From: Utricularia gibba
Lineage: Eukaryota > Streptophyta > Magnoliopsida > Lamiales > Lentibulariaceae
NCBI GenBank assembly: GCA_002189035.1
Contig: NEEC01000153.1
Span: 1 to 23,303 of the forward strand
Length of the DNA: 23,303 nt
Direction of reading: 5' to 3'
Program-made: the position numbers and the translations under genes
Notes under the pieces: generated by a model
The model's input: only the letters and a program-made list of their open reading frames with translations
Told to the model about the DNA's origin: nothing
Database searches by the model: none
Shown: one piece after another, positions 1-9,493 of the stretch
How the letters are laid out: every line of letters begins with the position of its first letter
How positions within the stretch are numbered: position 1 is the stretch's first letter

Positions 1-13
1 GCGAAGCACCTCT
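1..13 (+). repeat. Tail end of a monomer cut by the window edge
   Basis: These bases match the last 13 positions before the TTGCATAAC landmark that I use as the start of each unit. The array therefore continues to the left of the window. Confidence 0.85.
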
Positions 14-1066
14 TGCATAACATGCAGATCCTTGCTCTTCATAGCACACTGTTGGGAAGCCCTTTCGAGCTCCAAGTATTATAATTTGGAGTTACGTTTG
101 TCCGATAACTGTGGACATATTAAAAAAGGGCCACAACGAAAGGTGTCTCACGTGGCATTCCGTGGTGACTGCATTTAATAATGTGCTTCATGTTCTCGAA
201 ATTGATGCGAACAACATACAAGGCAAAAAGAATCAAATAGCCACTAGAGACATGGTATACGGGAATGGTGCATCAAGAATCAGAAGTATCATAGCAACTA
301 AATGCATCAACATATGGTGTCAGAATTCATCTACTATGCGATCAAGTTGGAAAAAAGTCACATGCTACATCATGAATTTCGTGGCATCACTTATCCCAAC
401 ACTGTTATACACTCTGGATATGCGTAAATATTTATTTTTAATGAATCCCGTGCACGTGTGATTTTTAGGATGCACCCCGAATGATGATGCGCAATGAAAT
501 GACTACGTCGCACATCCTGGTCCGCGAAGCACCTCTGCATAACATGCAGATCCTTGCTCTTCATAGCACACTGTTGGGAAGCCCTTTTCGAGCTCCAAGT
601 ATTATAATTTGGAGTTACGTTTGTCCGATAACTGTGGACATATTAAAAACAAGCCACAACGAAAAGTGTCTTAGGTGTCCTTTCTTGGTGGCTGCGTCTA
701 AGAATGTGCTTCTCGTTCTCGACATTGATGCAAATGGGATACACGGCAAAAGAATCAAATAGCCACTAGAGACATGGTGTATGGGAATGGTGCATCAAGA
801 ATCAGAAGTATCATAGCAACTAATTGAATCAATCAACAGCCAAAACATATGGTGTCAAACTTCATCGGATATGCGATCAAGATGGAAAAAAGTCACATGT
901 TACATCATGAATTTCGTGGCATCACTTATCCCAACACTGTTACACTCTGGATATGCGTAAATATTTATTTTTAATGAATCCCGTGCACGTGTGATTTTTA
1001 GGATGCACCCGAATGATGATGCGCAATGAAATGACTACGTCGCACATCCTGGTCGCGAAGCACCTC
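14..1066 (+). repeat. A-B dimer 1
   Basis: A spans 14-534 and B spans about 535-1066. The A copy has one T fewer in the T run before the GAGCTC site, and one extra A in the run near 227-231. The extra A shifts the recurring short frame and creates an accidental longer open frame at 111-461. B lacks one T of its start landmark near 536 and a few bases near 940. Confidence 0.93.
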
Positions 1067-2121
1067 TTGCATAACATGCAGATCCTTGCTCTTCATAGCA
1101 CACTGTTGGGAAGCCCTTTCGAGCTCCAAGTATTATAATTTGGAGTTACGTTTGTCCGATAACTGTGGACATATTAAAAAGGGCCACAACGAAAGGTGTC
1201 TCACGTGGCATTCCGTGGTGACTGCATTTAATAATGTGCTTCATGTTCTCGAAATTGATGCGAACAACATACAAGGCAAAAGAATCAAATAGCCACTAGA
1301 GACATGGTATACGGGAATGGTGCATCAAGAATCAGAAGTATCATAGCAACTAAATGCATCAACATATGGTGTCAGAATTCATCTACTATGCGATCAAGTT
1401 GGAAAAAAGTCACATGCTACATCATGAATTTCGTGGCATCACTTATCCCAACACTGTTATACACTCTGGATATGCGTAAATATTTATTTTTAATGAATCC
1501 CGTGCACGTGTGATTTTTAGGATGCACCCCGAATGATGATGCGCAATGAAATGACTACGTCGCACATCCTGGTCCGCGAAGCACCTCTTGCATAACATGC
1601 AGATCCTTGCTCTTCATAGCACACTGTTGGGAAGCCCTTTTCGAGCTCCAAGTATTATAATTTGGAGTTACGTTTGTCCGATAACTGTGGACATATTAAA
1701 AACAAGCCACAACGAAAAGTGTCTTAGGTGTCCTTTCTTGGTGGCTGCGTCTAAGAATGTGCTTCTCGTTCTCGACATTGATGCAAATGGGATACACGGC
1801 AAAAGAATCAAATAGCCACTAGAGACATGGTGTATGGGAATGGTGCATCAAGAATCAGAAGTATCATAGCAACTAATTGAATCAATCAACAGCCAAAACA
1901 TATGGTGTCAAACTTCATCGGATATGCGATCAAGATGGAAAAAAGTCACATGTTACATCATGAATTTCGTGGCATCACTTATCCCAACACTGTTGTATAC
2001 TCTGGATATGCGTAAATATTTATTTTTAAAATCCCGTGCACGTGTGATTTTTAGGATGCACCCCGAATGATGATGCGCAATGAAATGACTACGTCGCACA
2101 TCCTGGTCCGCGAAGCACCTC
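1067..2121 (+). repeat. A-B dimer 2
   Basis: A spans 1067-1587 and B spans 1588-2121. A differs from its consensus by single-base length changes in homopolymers (T run near 1117, A run near 1175). The B tail reads GTTGTATACTC, the B-like form, but then has a shortened TTAAAATCCC stretch near 2026-2036. Confidence 0.94.
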
Positions 2122-3166
2122 TTGCATAACATGCAGATCCTTGCTCTTCATAGCACACTGTTGGGAAGCCCTTTTCGAGCTCCAAGTATTATAATTTGGA
2201 GTTACGTTTGTCCGATAACTGTGGACATATTAAAAAAGGCCACAACGAAAGGTGTCTCACGTGGCATTCCGTGGTGACTGCATTTAATAATGTGCTTCAT
2301 GTTCTCGAAATTGATGCGAACAACATACAAGGCAAAAGAATCAAATAGCCACTAGAGACATGGTATACGGGAATGGTGCATCAAGAATCAGAAGTATCAT
2401 AGCAACTAAATGCATCAACATATGGTGTCAGAATTCATCTACTATGCGATCAAGTTGGAAAAAAGTCACATGCTACATCATGAATTTCGTGGCATCACTT
2501 ATCCCAACACTGTTATACACTCTGGATATGCGTAAATATTTATTTTTAATGAATCCCGTGCACGTGTGATTTTTAGGATGCACCCCGAATGATGATGCGC
2601 AATGAAATGACTACGTCGCACATCCTGGTCCGCGAAGCACCTCTTGCATAACATGCAGATCCTTGCTCTTCATAGCACACTGTTGGGAAGCCCTTTTCGA
2701 GCTCCAAGTATTATAATTTGGAGTTACGTTTGTCCGATAACTGTGGACATATTAAAAACAAGCCACAACGAAAAGTGTCTTAGGTGTCCTTTCTTGGTGG
2801 CTGCGTCTAAGAATGTGCTTCTCGTTCTCGACATTGATGCAAATGGGATACACGGCAAAAGAATCAAATAGCCACTAGAGACATGGTGTATGGGAATGGT
2901 GCATCAAGAATCAGAAGTATCATAGCAACTAATTGAATCAATCAACAGCCAAAACATATGGTGTCAAACTTCATCGGATATGCGATCAAGATGGAAAAAA
3001 GTCACATGTTACATCATGAATTTCGTGGCATCACTTATCCCAACACTGTGGATATGCGTAAATATTTATTTTTAATGAATCCGGTGCACGTGTGATTTTT
3101 ATGCACCCCGAATGGTGATGCGCAATGAAATGACTACGTCGCACATCCTGGTCCGCGAAGCACCTC
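2122..3166 (+). repeat. A-B dimer 3
   Basis: A spans 2122-2643 and is nearly canonical, with one G missing in the GGGCC stretch near 2239. B spans 2644-3166 and is short. It lacks the bases between CACTGT and GGATATG near 3048-3050 and lacks AGG near 3099. Its end carries the B-like GAATGGTGATG variant. Confidence 0.94.
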
Positions 3167-4215
3167 TTGCATAACATGCAGATCCTTGCTCTTCATAGCA
3201 CACTGTTGGGAAGCCCTTTTCGAGCTCCAAGTATTATAATTTGGAGTTACGTTTGTCCGATAACTGTGGACATATTAAAAAAGGGCCACAACGAAAGGTG
3301 TCTCACGTGGCATTCCGTGGTGACTGCATTTAATAATGTGCTTCATGTTCTCGAAATTGATGCGAACAACATACAAGGCAAAAGAATCAAATAGCCACTA
3401 GAGACATGGTATACGGGAATGGTGCATCAAGAATCAGAAGTATCATAGCAACTAAATGCATCAACATATGGTGTCAGAATTCATCTACTATGCGATCAAG
3501 TTGGAAAAAAGTCACATGCTACATCATGAATTTCGTGGCATCACTTATCCCAACACTGTTATACACTCTGGATATGCGTAAATATTTATTTTTAATGAAT
3601 CCCGTGCACGTGTGATTTTTAGGATGCACCCGAATGATGATGCGCAATGAAATGACTACGTCGCACATCCTGGTCCGCGAAGCACCTCTTGCATAACATG
3701 CAGATCCTTGCTCTTCATAGCACACTGTTGGGAAGCCCTTTTCGAGCTCCAAGTATTATAATTTGGAGTTACGTTTGTCCGATAACTGTGGACATATTAA
3801 AAACAAGCCACAACGAAAAGTGTCTTAGGTGTCCTTTCTTGGTGGCTGCGTCTAAGAATGTGCTTCTCGTTCTCGACATTGATGCAAATGGGATACACGG
3901 CAAAAGAATCAAATAGCCACTAGAGACATGGTGTATGGGAATGGTGCATCAAGAATCAGAAGTATCATAGCAACTAATTGAATCAATCAACAGCCAAAAC
4001 ATATGGTGTCAAACTTCATCGGATATGCGATCAAGATGGAAAAAAGTCACATGTTACATCATGAATTTCGTGGCATCACTTATCCCAACACTGTTATGGA
4101 TATGCGTAAATATTTATTTTTAACAATCCGTGCACGTGTGATTTTTAGGATGCACCCCGAATGATGATGCGCAATGAAATGACTACGTCGCACATCCTGG
4201 TCCGCGAAGCACCTC
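3167..4215 (+). repeat. A-B dimer 4
   Basis: A spans 3167-3688 and is almost exactly the consensus. B spans 3689-4215. Its tail has lost several bases after CACTGTTAT near 4090-4097 and reads TTAACAATCCG near 4121. Confidence 0.95.
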
Positions 4216-5272
4216 TTGCATAACATGCAGATCCTTGCTCTTCATAGCACACTGTTGGGAAGCCCTTTCGAGCTCCAAGTATTATAATTTGGAGTTACGT
4301 TTGTCCGATAACTGTGGACATATTAAAAAAGGGCCACAACGAAAGGTGTCTCACGTGGCATTCCGTGGTGACTGCATTTAATAATGTGCTTCATGTTCTC
4401 GAAATTGATGCGAACAACATACAAGGCAAAAGAATCAAATAGCCACTAGAGACATGGTATACGGGAATGGTGCATCAAGAATCAGAAGTATCATAGCAAC
4501 TAAATGCATCAACATATGGTGTCAGAATTCATCTACTATGCGATCAAGTTGGAAAAAAGTCACATGCTACATCATGAATTTCGTGGCATCACTTATCCCA
4601 ACACTGTTATACACTCTGGATATGCGTAAATATTTATTTTTAATGAATCCCGTGCACGTGTGATTTTTAGGATGCACCCCGAATGATGATGCGCAATGAA
4701 ATGACTACGTCGCACATCCTGGTCCGCGAAGCACCTCTTGCATAACATGCAGATCCTTGCTCTTCATAGCACACTGTTGGGAAGCCCTTTTCGAGCTCCA
4801 AGTATTATAATTTGGAGTTACGTTTGTCCGATAACTGTGGACATATTAAAAACAAGCCACAACGAAAAGTGTCTTAGGTGTCCTTTCTTGGTGGCTGCGT
4901 CTAAGAATGTGCTTCTCGTTCTCGACATTGATGCAAATGGGATACACGGCAAAAGAATCAAATAGCCACTAGAGACATGGTGTATGGGAATGGTGCATCA
5001 AGAATCAGAAGTATCATAGCAACTAATTGAATCAATCAACAGCCAAAACATATGGTGTCAAACTTCATCGGATATGCGATCAAGATGGAAAAAAGTCACA
5101 TGTTACATCATGAATTTCGTGGCATCACTTATCCCAACACTGTTGTATACTCTGGATATGCGTAAATATTTATTTTTAATGAATCCGGTGCACGTGTGAT
5201 TTTTAGGATGCACCCGAATGATGATGCGCAATGAAATGACTACGTCGCACATCCTGGTCCGCGAAGCACCTC
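4216..5272 (+). repeat. A-B dimer 5
   Basis: A spans 4216-4737, with one T missing in the run before GAGCTC. B spans 4738-5272 and is full length (535 bp). Its tail mixes a B-like GTTGTATACTC with an A-like TTAATGAATCC. Confidence 0.95.
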
Positions 5273-5330
5273 TTGCATAACATGCAGATCCTTGCTCTTC
5301 ATAGCACACTGTTGGGAAGCCCTTTTCGAG

Positions 5331-5352
5331 CTCCAAGTATTATAATTTGGAG
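5331..5352. other. Dyad 1: CTCCAA-N10-TTGGAG inverted repeat
   Basis: Perfect 6-base arms at 5331-5336 and 5347-5352 flank a 10-base A+T-rich loop, GTATTATAAT. It is present in both subtypes and in nearly every unit. Exceptions include the deleted copies near 12160 and 15740. It could be a protein-binding dyad or a weak hairpin, or simply chance. Conservation alone says little, because the whole block is homogenised. Confidence 0.6.
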
Positions 5353-5359
5353 TTACGTT

Positions 5360-5378
5360 TGTCCGATAACTGTGGACA
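5360..5378. other. Dyad 2: TGTCC-N9-GGACA inverted repeat
   Basis: Perfect 5-base arms at 5360-5364 and 5374-5378 surround GATAACTGT. It lies seven bases after dyad 1 and recurs in both subtypes. Short arms make a chance origin possible. Confidence 0.5.
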
Positions 5379-5409
5379 TATTAAAAAAGGGCCACAACGA
5401 AAGGTGTCT

Positions 5410-5417
5410 CACGTGGC
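5410..5417. other. CACGTGGC G-box-like motif, A units only
   Basis: The palindrome CACGTG followed by GC occurs in the A-specific segment and is absent from B, which reads TTAGGTGTC there. CACGTG cores are known binding sites of plant bZIP and bHLH proteins and animal bHLH proteins. Nothing here shows it is bound in this satellite. Confidence 0.4.
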
Positions 5418-5582
5418 ATTCCGTGGTGACTGCATTTAATAATGTGCTTCATGTTCTCGAAATTGATGCGAACAACATACAAGGCAAAAGAATCAAATAG
5501 CCACTAGAGACATGGTATACGGGAATGGTGCATCAAGAATCAGAAGTATCATAGCAACTAAATGCATCAACATATGGTGTCA

Positions 5583-5588
5583 GAATTC
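5583..5588. other. A-specific EcoRI site (subtype marker)
   Basis: GAATTC occurs once per canonical A unit, and B reads AAACTTC there. GAGCTC (SacI, 5328-5333) and CATATG (NdeI, 5571-5576) occur once in both subtypes. The sequence thus predicts an EcoRI period of about 1,057 bp, but SacI and NdeI periods of about 523-535 bp. Confidence 0.8.
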
Positions 5589-5684
5589 ATCTACTATGCG
5601 ATCAAGTTGGAAAAAAGTCACATGCTACATCATGAATTTCGTGGCATCACTTATCCCAACACTGTTATACACTCTGGATATGCG

Positions 5685-5702
5685 TAAATATTTATTTTTA
5701 AT
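5685..5702. other. A+T-rich run in the monomer tail
   Basis: TAAATATTTATTTTTAAT lies in each intact monomer between the GGATATGCG motif and GTGCACGTG. It is the longest stretch of A and T in the unit. Such runs are common in satellites and often affect DNA bending or nucleosome placement. It is lost in units such as that ending near 12016. Confidence 0.5.
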
Positions 5703-5709
5703 GAATCCC

Positions 5710-5718
5710 GTGCACGTG
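5710..5718. other. Overlapping palindromes GTGCAC and CACGTG
   Basis: GTGCAC (5710-5715) and CACGTG (5713-5718) overlap in the monomer tail just after the A+T-rich run. The motif is kept in both subtypes, even where the bases before it vary (CCCG, CCGG, CCG). It is a candidate protein-binding or methylation site, without proof. Confidence 0.4.
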
Positions 5719-5795
5719 TGATTTTTAGGATGCACCCCGAATGATGATGCGCAATGAAATGACTACGTCGCACATCCTGGTCCGCGAAGCACCTC

Positions 5796-6330
5796 TTGCA
5801 TAACATGCAGATCCTTGCTCTTCATAGCACACTGTTGGGAAGCCCTTTTCGAGCTCCAAGTATTATAATTTGGAGTTACGTTTGTCCGATAACTGTGGAC
5901 ATATTAAAAACAAGCCACAACGAAAAGTGTCTTAGGTGTCCTTTCTTGGTGGCTGCGTCTAAGAATGTGCTTCTCGTTCTCGACATTGATGCAAATGGGA
6001 TACACGGCAAAAGAATCAAATAGCCACTAGAGACATGGTGTATGGGAATGGTGCATCAAGAATCAGAAGTATCATAGCAACTAATTGAATCAATCAACAG
6101 CCAAAACATATGGTGTCAAACTTCATCGGATATGCGATCAAGATGGAAAAAAGTCACATGTTACATCATGAATTTCGTGGCATCACTTATCCCAACACTG
6201 TTATACACTCTGGATATGCGTAAATATTTATTTTTAATGAATCCGTGCACGTGTGATTTTTAGGCTGCACCCCGAATGATGATGCGCAATGAAATGACTA
6301 CGTCGCACATCCTGGTCCGCGAAGCACCTC
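5796..6330 (+). repeat. Monomer subtype B, reference copy
   Basis: This 535-bp unit is taken as the B reference. Its first 115 bases equal those of A. The next segment (about 5911-6023) is B-specific, with ACAAGCCACAACGAAAAGTG and CTTTCTTGGTGGCTGC. Around 6084-6110, B has a 30-base stretch where A has 17, which explains the length difference. B has CAAACTTC where A has CAGAATTC, so it lacks the EcoRI site. B tails vary between copies in the last 60-70 bases before the shared block, far more than A tails do. Confidence 0.94.
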
Positions 6331-7389
6331 TTGCATAACATGCAGATCCTTGCTCTTCATAGCACACTGTTGGGAAGCCCTTTTCGAGCTCCAAGTATTA
6401 TAATTTGGAGTTACGTTTGTCCGATAACTGTGGACATATTAAAAAAGGGCCACAACGAAAGGTGTCTCACGTGGCATTCCGTGGTGACTGCATTTAATAA
6501 TGTGCTTCATGTTCTCGAAATTGATGCGAACAACATACAAGGCAAAAGAATCAAATAGCCACTAGAGACATGGTATACGGGAATGGTGCATCAAGAATCA
6601 GAAGTATCATAGCAACTAAATGCATCAACATATGGTGTCAGAATTCATCTACTATGCGATCAAGTTGGAAAAAAGTCACATGCTACATCATGAATTTCGT
6701 GGCATCACTTATCCCAACACTGTTATACACTCTGGATATGCGTAAATATTTATTTTTAATGAATCCCGTGCACGTGTGATTTTTAGGATGCACCCCGAAT
6801 GATGATGCGCAATGAAATGACTACGTCGCACATCCTGGTCCGCGAAGCACCTCTTGCATAACATGCAGATCCTTGCTCTTCATAGCACACTGTTGGGAAG
6901 CCCTTTTCGAGCTCCAAGTATTATAATTTGGAGTTACGTTTGTCCGATAACTGTGGACATATTAAAAACAAGCCACAACGAAAAGTGTCTTAGGTGTCCT
7001 TTCTTGGTGGCTGCGTCTAAGAATGTGCTTCTCGTTCTCGACATTGATGCAAATGGGATACACGGCAAAAGAATCAAATAGCCACTAGAGACATGGTGTA
7101 TGGGAATGGTGCATCAAGAATCAGAAGTATCATAGCAACTAATTGAATCAATCAACAGCCAAAACATATGGTGTCAAACTTCATCGGATATGCGATCAAG
7201 ATGGAAAAAAGTCACATGTTACATCATGAATTTCGTGGCATCACTTATCCCAACACTGTTGTATACTCTGGATATGCGTAAATATTTATTTTTAACAAAT
7301 CCGGTGCACGTGTGATTTTTCGGATGCATCCCGAATGATGATGCGCAATGAAATGACTACGTCGCACATCCTGGTCCGCGAAGCACCTC
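6331..7389 (+). repeat. A-B dimer 7
   Basis: A spans 6331-6853 and is canonical. B spans 6854-7389 (536 bp). It carries most of the B-like tail form: GTTGTATACTC, AACAAATCCGG, and TTTTTCGGATGCATCCC in place of TTTTTAGGATGCACCCC. Confidence 0.95.
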
Positions 7390-8445
7390 TTGCATAACAT
7401 GCAGATCCTTGCTCTTCATAGCACACTGTTGGGAAGCCCTTTTCGAGCTCCAAGTATTATAATTTGGAGTTACGTTTGTCCGATAACTGTGGACATATTA
7501 AAAAAGGGCCACAACGAAAGGTGTCTCACGTGGCATTCCGTGGTGACTGCATTTAATAATGTGCTTCATGTTCTCGAAATTGATGCGAACAACATACAAG
7601 GCAAAAGAATCAAATAGCCACTAGAGACATGGTATACGGGAATGGTGCATCAAGAATCAGAAGTATCATAGCAACTAAATGCATCAACATATGGTGTCAG
7701 AATTCATCTACTATGCGATCAAGTTGGAAAAAAGTCACATGCTACATCATGAATTTCGTGGCATCACTTATCCCAACACTGTTATACACTCTGGATATGC
7801 GTAAATATTTATTTTTAATGAATCCCGTGCACGTGTGATTTTTAGGATGCACCCCGAATGATGATGCGCAATGAAATGACTACGTCGCACATCCTGGTCC
7901 GCGAAGCACCTCTTGCATAACATGCAGATCCTTGCTCTTCATAGCACACTGTTGGGAAGCCCTTTTCGAGCTCCAAGTATTATAATTTGGAGTTACGTTT
8001 GTCCGATAACTGTGGACATATTAAAAACAAGCCACAACGAAAAGTGTCTTAGGTGTCCTTTCTTGGTGGCTGCGTCTAAGAATGTGCTTCTCGTTCTCGA
8101 CATTGATGCAAATGGGATACACGGCAAAAGAATCAAATAGCCACTAGAGACATGGTGTATGGGAATGGTGCATCAAGAATCAGAAGTATCATAGCAACTA
8201 ATTGAATCAATCAACAGCCAAAACATATGGTGTCAAACTTCATCGGATATGCGATCAAGATGGAAAAAAGTCACATGTTACATCATGAATTTCGTGGCAT
8301 CACTTATCCCAACACTGTTATACTCTGGATATGCGTAAATATTTATTTTTAATGAATCCGTGCACGTGTGATTTTTAGGATGCACCCCGAATGATGATGC
8401 GCAATGAAATGACTACGTCGCACATCCTGGTCCGCGAAGCACCTC
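7390..8445 (+). repeat. A-B dimer 8
   Basis: A spans 7390-7912 and is canonical. B spans 7913-8445 and has an A-like tail apart from a shortened GTTATACTCTGG near 8316-8329 and a single-base loss in AATCCGTG. Confidence 0.95.
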
Positions 8446-9493
8446 TTGCATAACATGCAGATCCTTGCTCTTCATAGCACACTGTTGGGAAGCCCTTTTC
8501 GAGCTCCAAGTATTATAATTTGGAGTTACGTTTGTCCGATAACTGTGGACATATTAAAAAAACAACGAAAGGTGTCTCACGTGGCATTCCGTGGTGACTG
8601 CATTTAATAATGTGCTTCATGTTCTCGAAATTGATGCGAACAACATACAAGGCAAAAGAATCAAATAGCCACTAGAGACATGGTATACGGGAATGGTGCA
8701 TCAAGAATCAGAAGTATCATAGCAACTAAATGCATCAACATATGGTGTCAGAATTCATCTACTATGCGATCAAGTTGGAAAAAAGTCACATGCTACATCA
8801 TGAATTTCGTGGCATCACTTATCCCAACACTGTTATACACTCTGGATATGCGTAAATATTTATTTTTAATGAATCCCGTGCACGTGTGATTTTTAGGATG
8901 CACCCCGAATGATGATGCGCAATGAAATGACTACGTCGCACATCCTGGTCCGCGAAGCACCTCTTGCATAACATGCAGATCCTTGCTCTTCATAGCACAC
9001 TGTTGGGAAGCCCTTTTCGAGCTCCAAGTATTATAATTTGGAGTTACGTTTGTCCGATAACTGTGGACATATTAAAAACAAGCCACAACGAAAAGTGTCT
9101 TAGGTGTCCTTTCTTGGTGGCTGCGTCTAAGAATGTGCTTCTCGTTCTCGACATTGATGCAAAATACACGGCAAAAGAATCAAATAGCCACTAGAGACAT
9201 GGTGTATGGGAATGGTGCATCAAGAATCAGAAGTATCATAGCAACTAATTGAATCAATCAACAGCCAAAACATATGGTGTCAAACTTCATCGGATATGCG
9301 ATCAAGATGGAAAAAAGTCACATGTTACATCATGAATTTCGTGGCATCACTTATCCCAACACTGTTATACACTCTGGATATGCGTAAATATTTATTTTTA
9401 AAATCCGGTGCACGTGTGATTTTTAGGATGCACCCCGAATGATGATGCGCAATGAAATGACTACGTCGCACATCCTGGTCCGCGAAGCACCTC
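8446..9493 (+). repeat. A-B dimer 9
   Basis: A spans 8446-8963 and has lost about five bases (the GGGCC stretch) after the A run near 8562, which breaks its recurring short frame. B spans 8964-9493, with a small deletion at GATGCAAAATACACGG near 9158-9170 and a shortened tail near 9399. Confidence 0.94.

Larger units (their letters stand above)
5223..5387 (+). repeat. 165-bp block identical in canonical A and B
   Basis: From GATGCGCAATG to TATTAAAAA this stretch is the same in canonical A and B units, while flanking parts differ. It contains a CpG cluster, the GAGCTC site and both small inverted repeats. It is also the part most often kept intact in degraded units of the irregular zone. The length is near that of one nucleosome, but no function is shown. 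Confidence 0.85.
5273..5795 (+). repeat. Monomer subtype A, canonical reference copy
   Basis: This 523-bp unit is taken as the A reference. From its start it contains a segment shared with B (5273-5387), an A-specific segment (about 5388-5500) with GGGCCACAACGAAAGG and CACGTGGC, and a mildly diverged segment. The last includes an A-only EcoRI site GAATTC at 5583-5588 and an A+T-rich run at 5685-5702. The final stretch rejoins the shared CpG-rich block. Copies at 3167, 6331, 7390, 9494, 19317 and 22628 are identical or nearly so. Short frames at 5273-5500 and 5512-5721 recur in every intact A copy, but nothing indicates they are genes. Confidence 0.95.

Noticed and set aside
111-461. 116-codon open frame near the window start
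   Set aside because: One extra A in a homopolymer fuses two normally separate short frames. It is not seen in other units.
5103-5336. Recurring 77-codon reverse-strand open frame
   Set aside because: It appears only when one base is missing from the CACCCCGAAT run, so it depends on a homopolymer length change, and it has no recognisable family.
5324-5342. CENP-B box at TTCGAGCTCC
   Set aside because: It starts with TTCG, but the required A and CGGG positions of the 17-base box do not match.
5685-5702. Promoter or TATA box of a satellite transcript
   Set aside because: The A+T run and TATTATAATT resemble TATA-like sequence only by composition. No start site, terminator or RNA polymerase III box arrangement was found.
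5512-5721. Recurring 69-codon open frame in A units as a gene family
   Set aside because: It exists in all A copies because A is repeated. It has no recognisable domain, is broken in B, and covers the palindrome-rich A+T tail. The array itself explains it.
5273-5795. Internal 170-180 bp subrepeats within the monomer
   Set aside because: ACACTGTT recurs about 169 bp apart and a few GATGCG-type words recur, but no longer similarity supports a threefold internal structure.
5273-6330. Transposable element with terminal repeats
   Set aside because: There are no terminal inverted repeats at unit ends, no target-site duplications and no transposase or polymerase frame. Units are directly contiguous.
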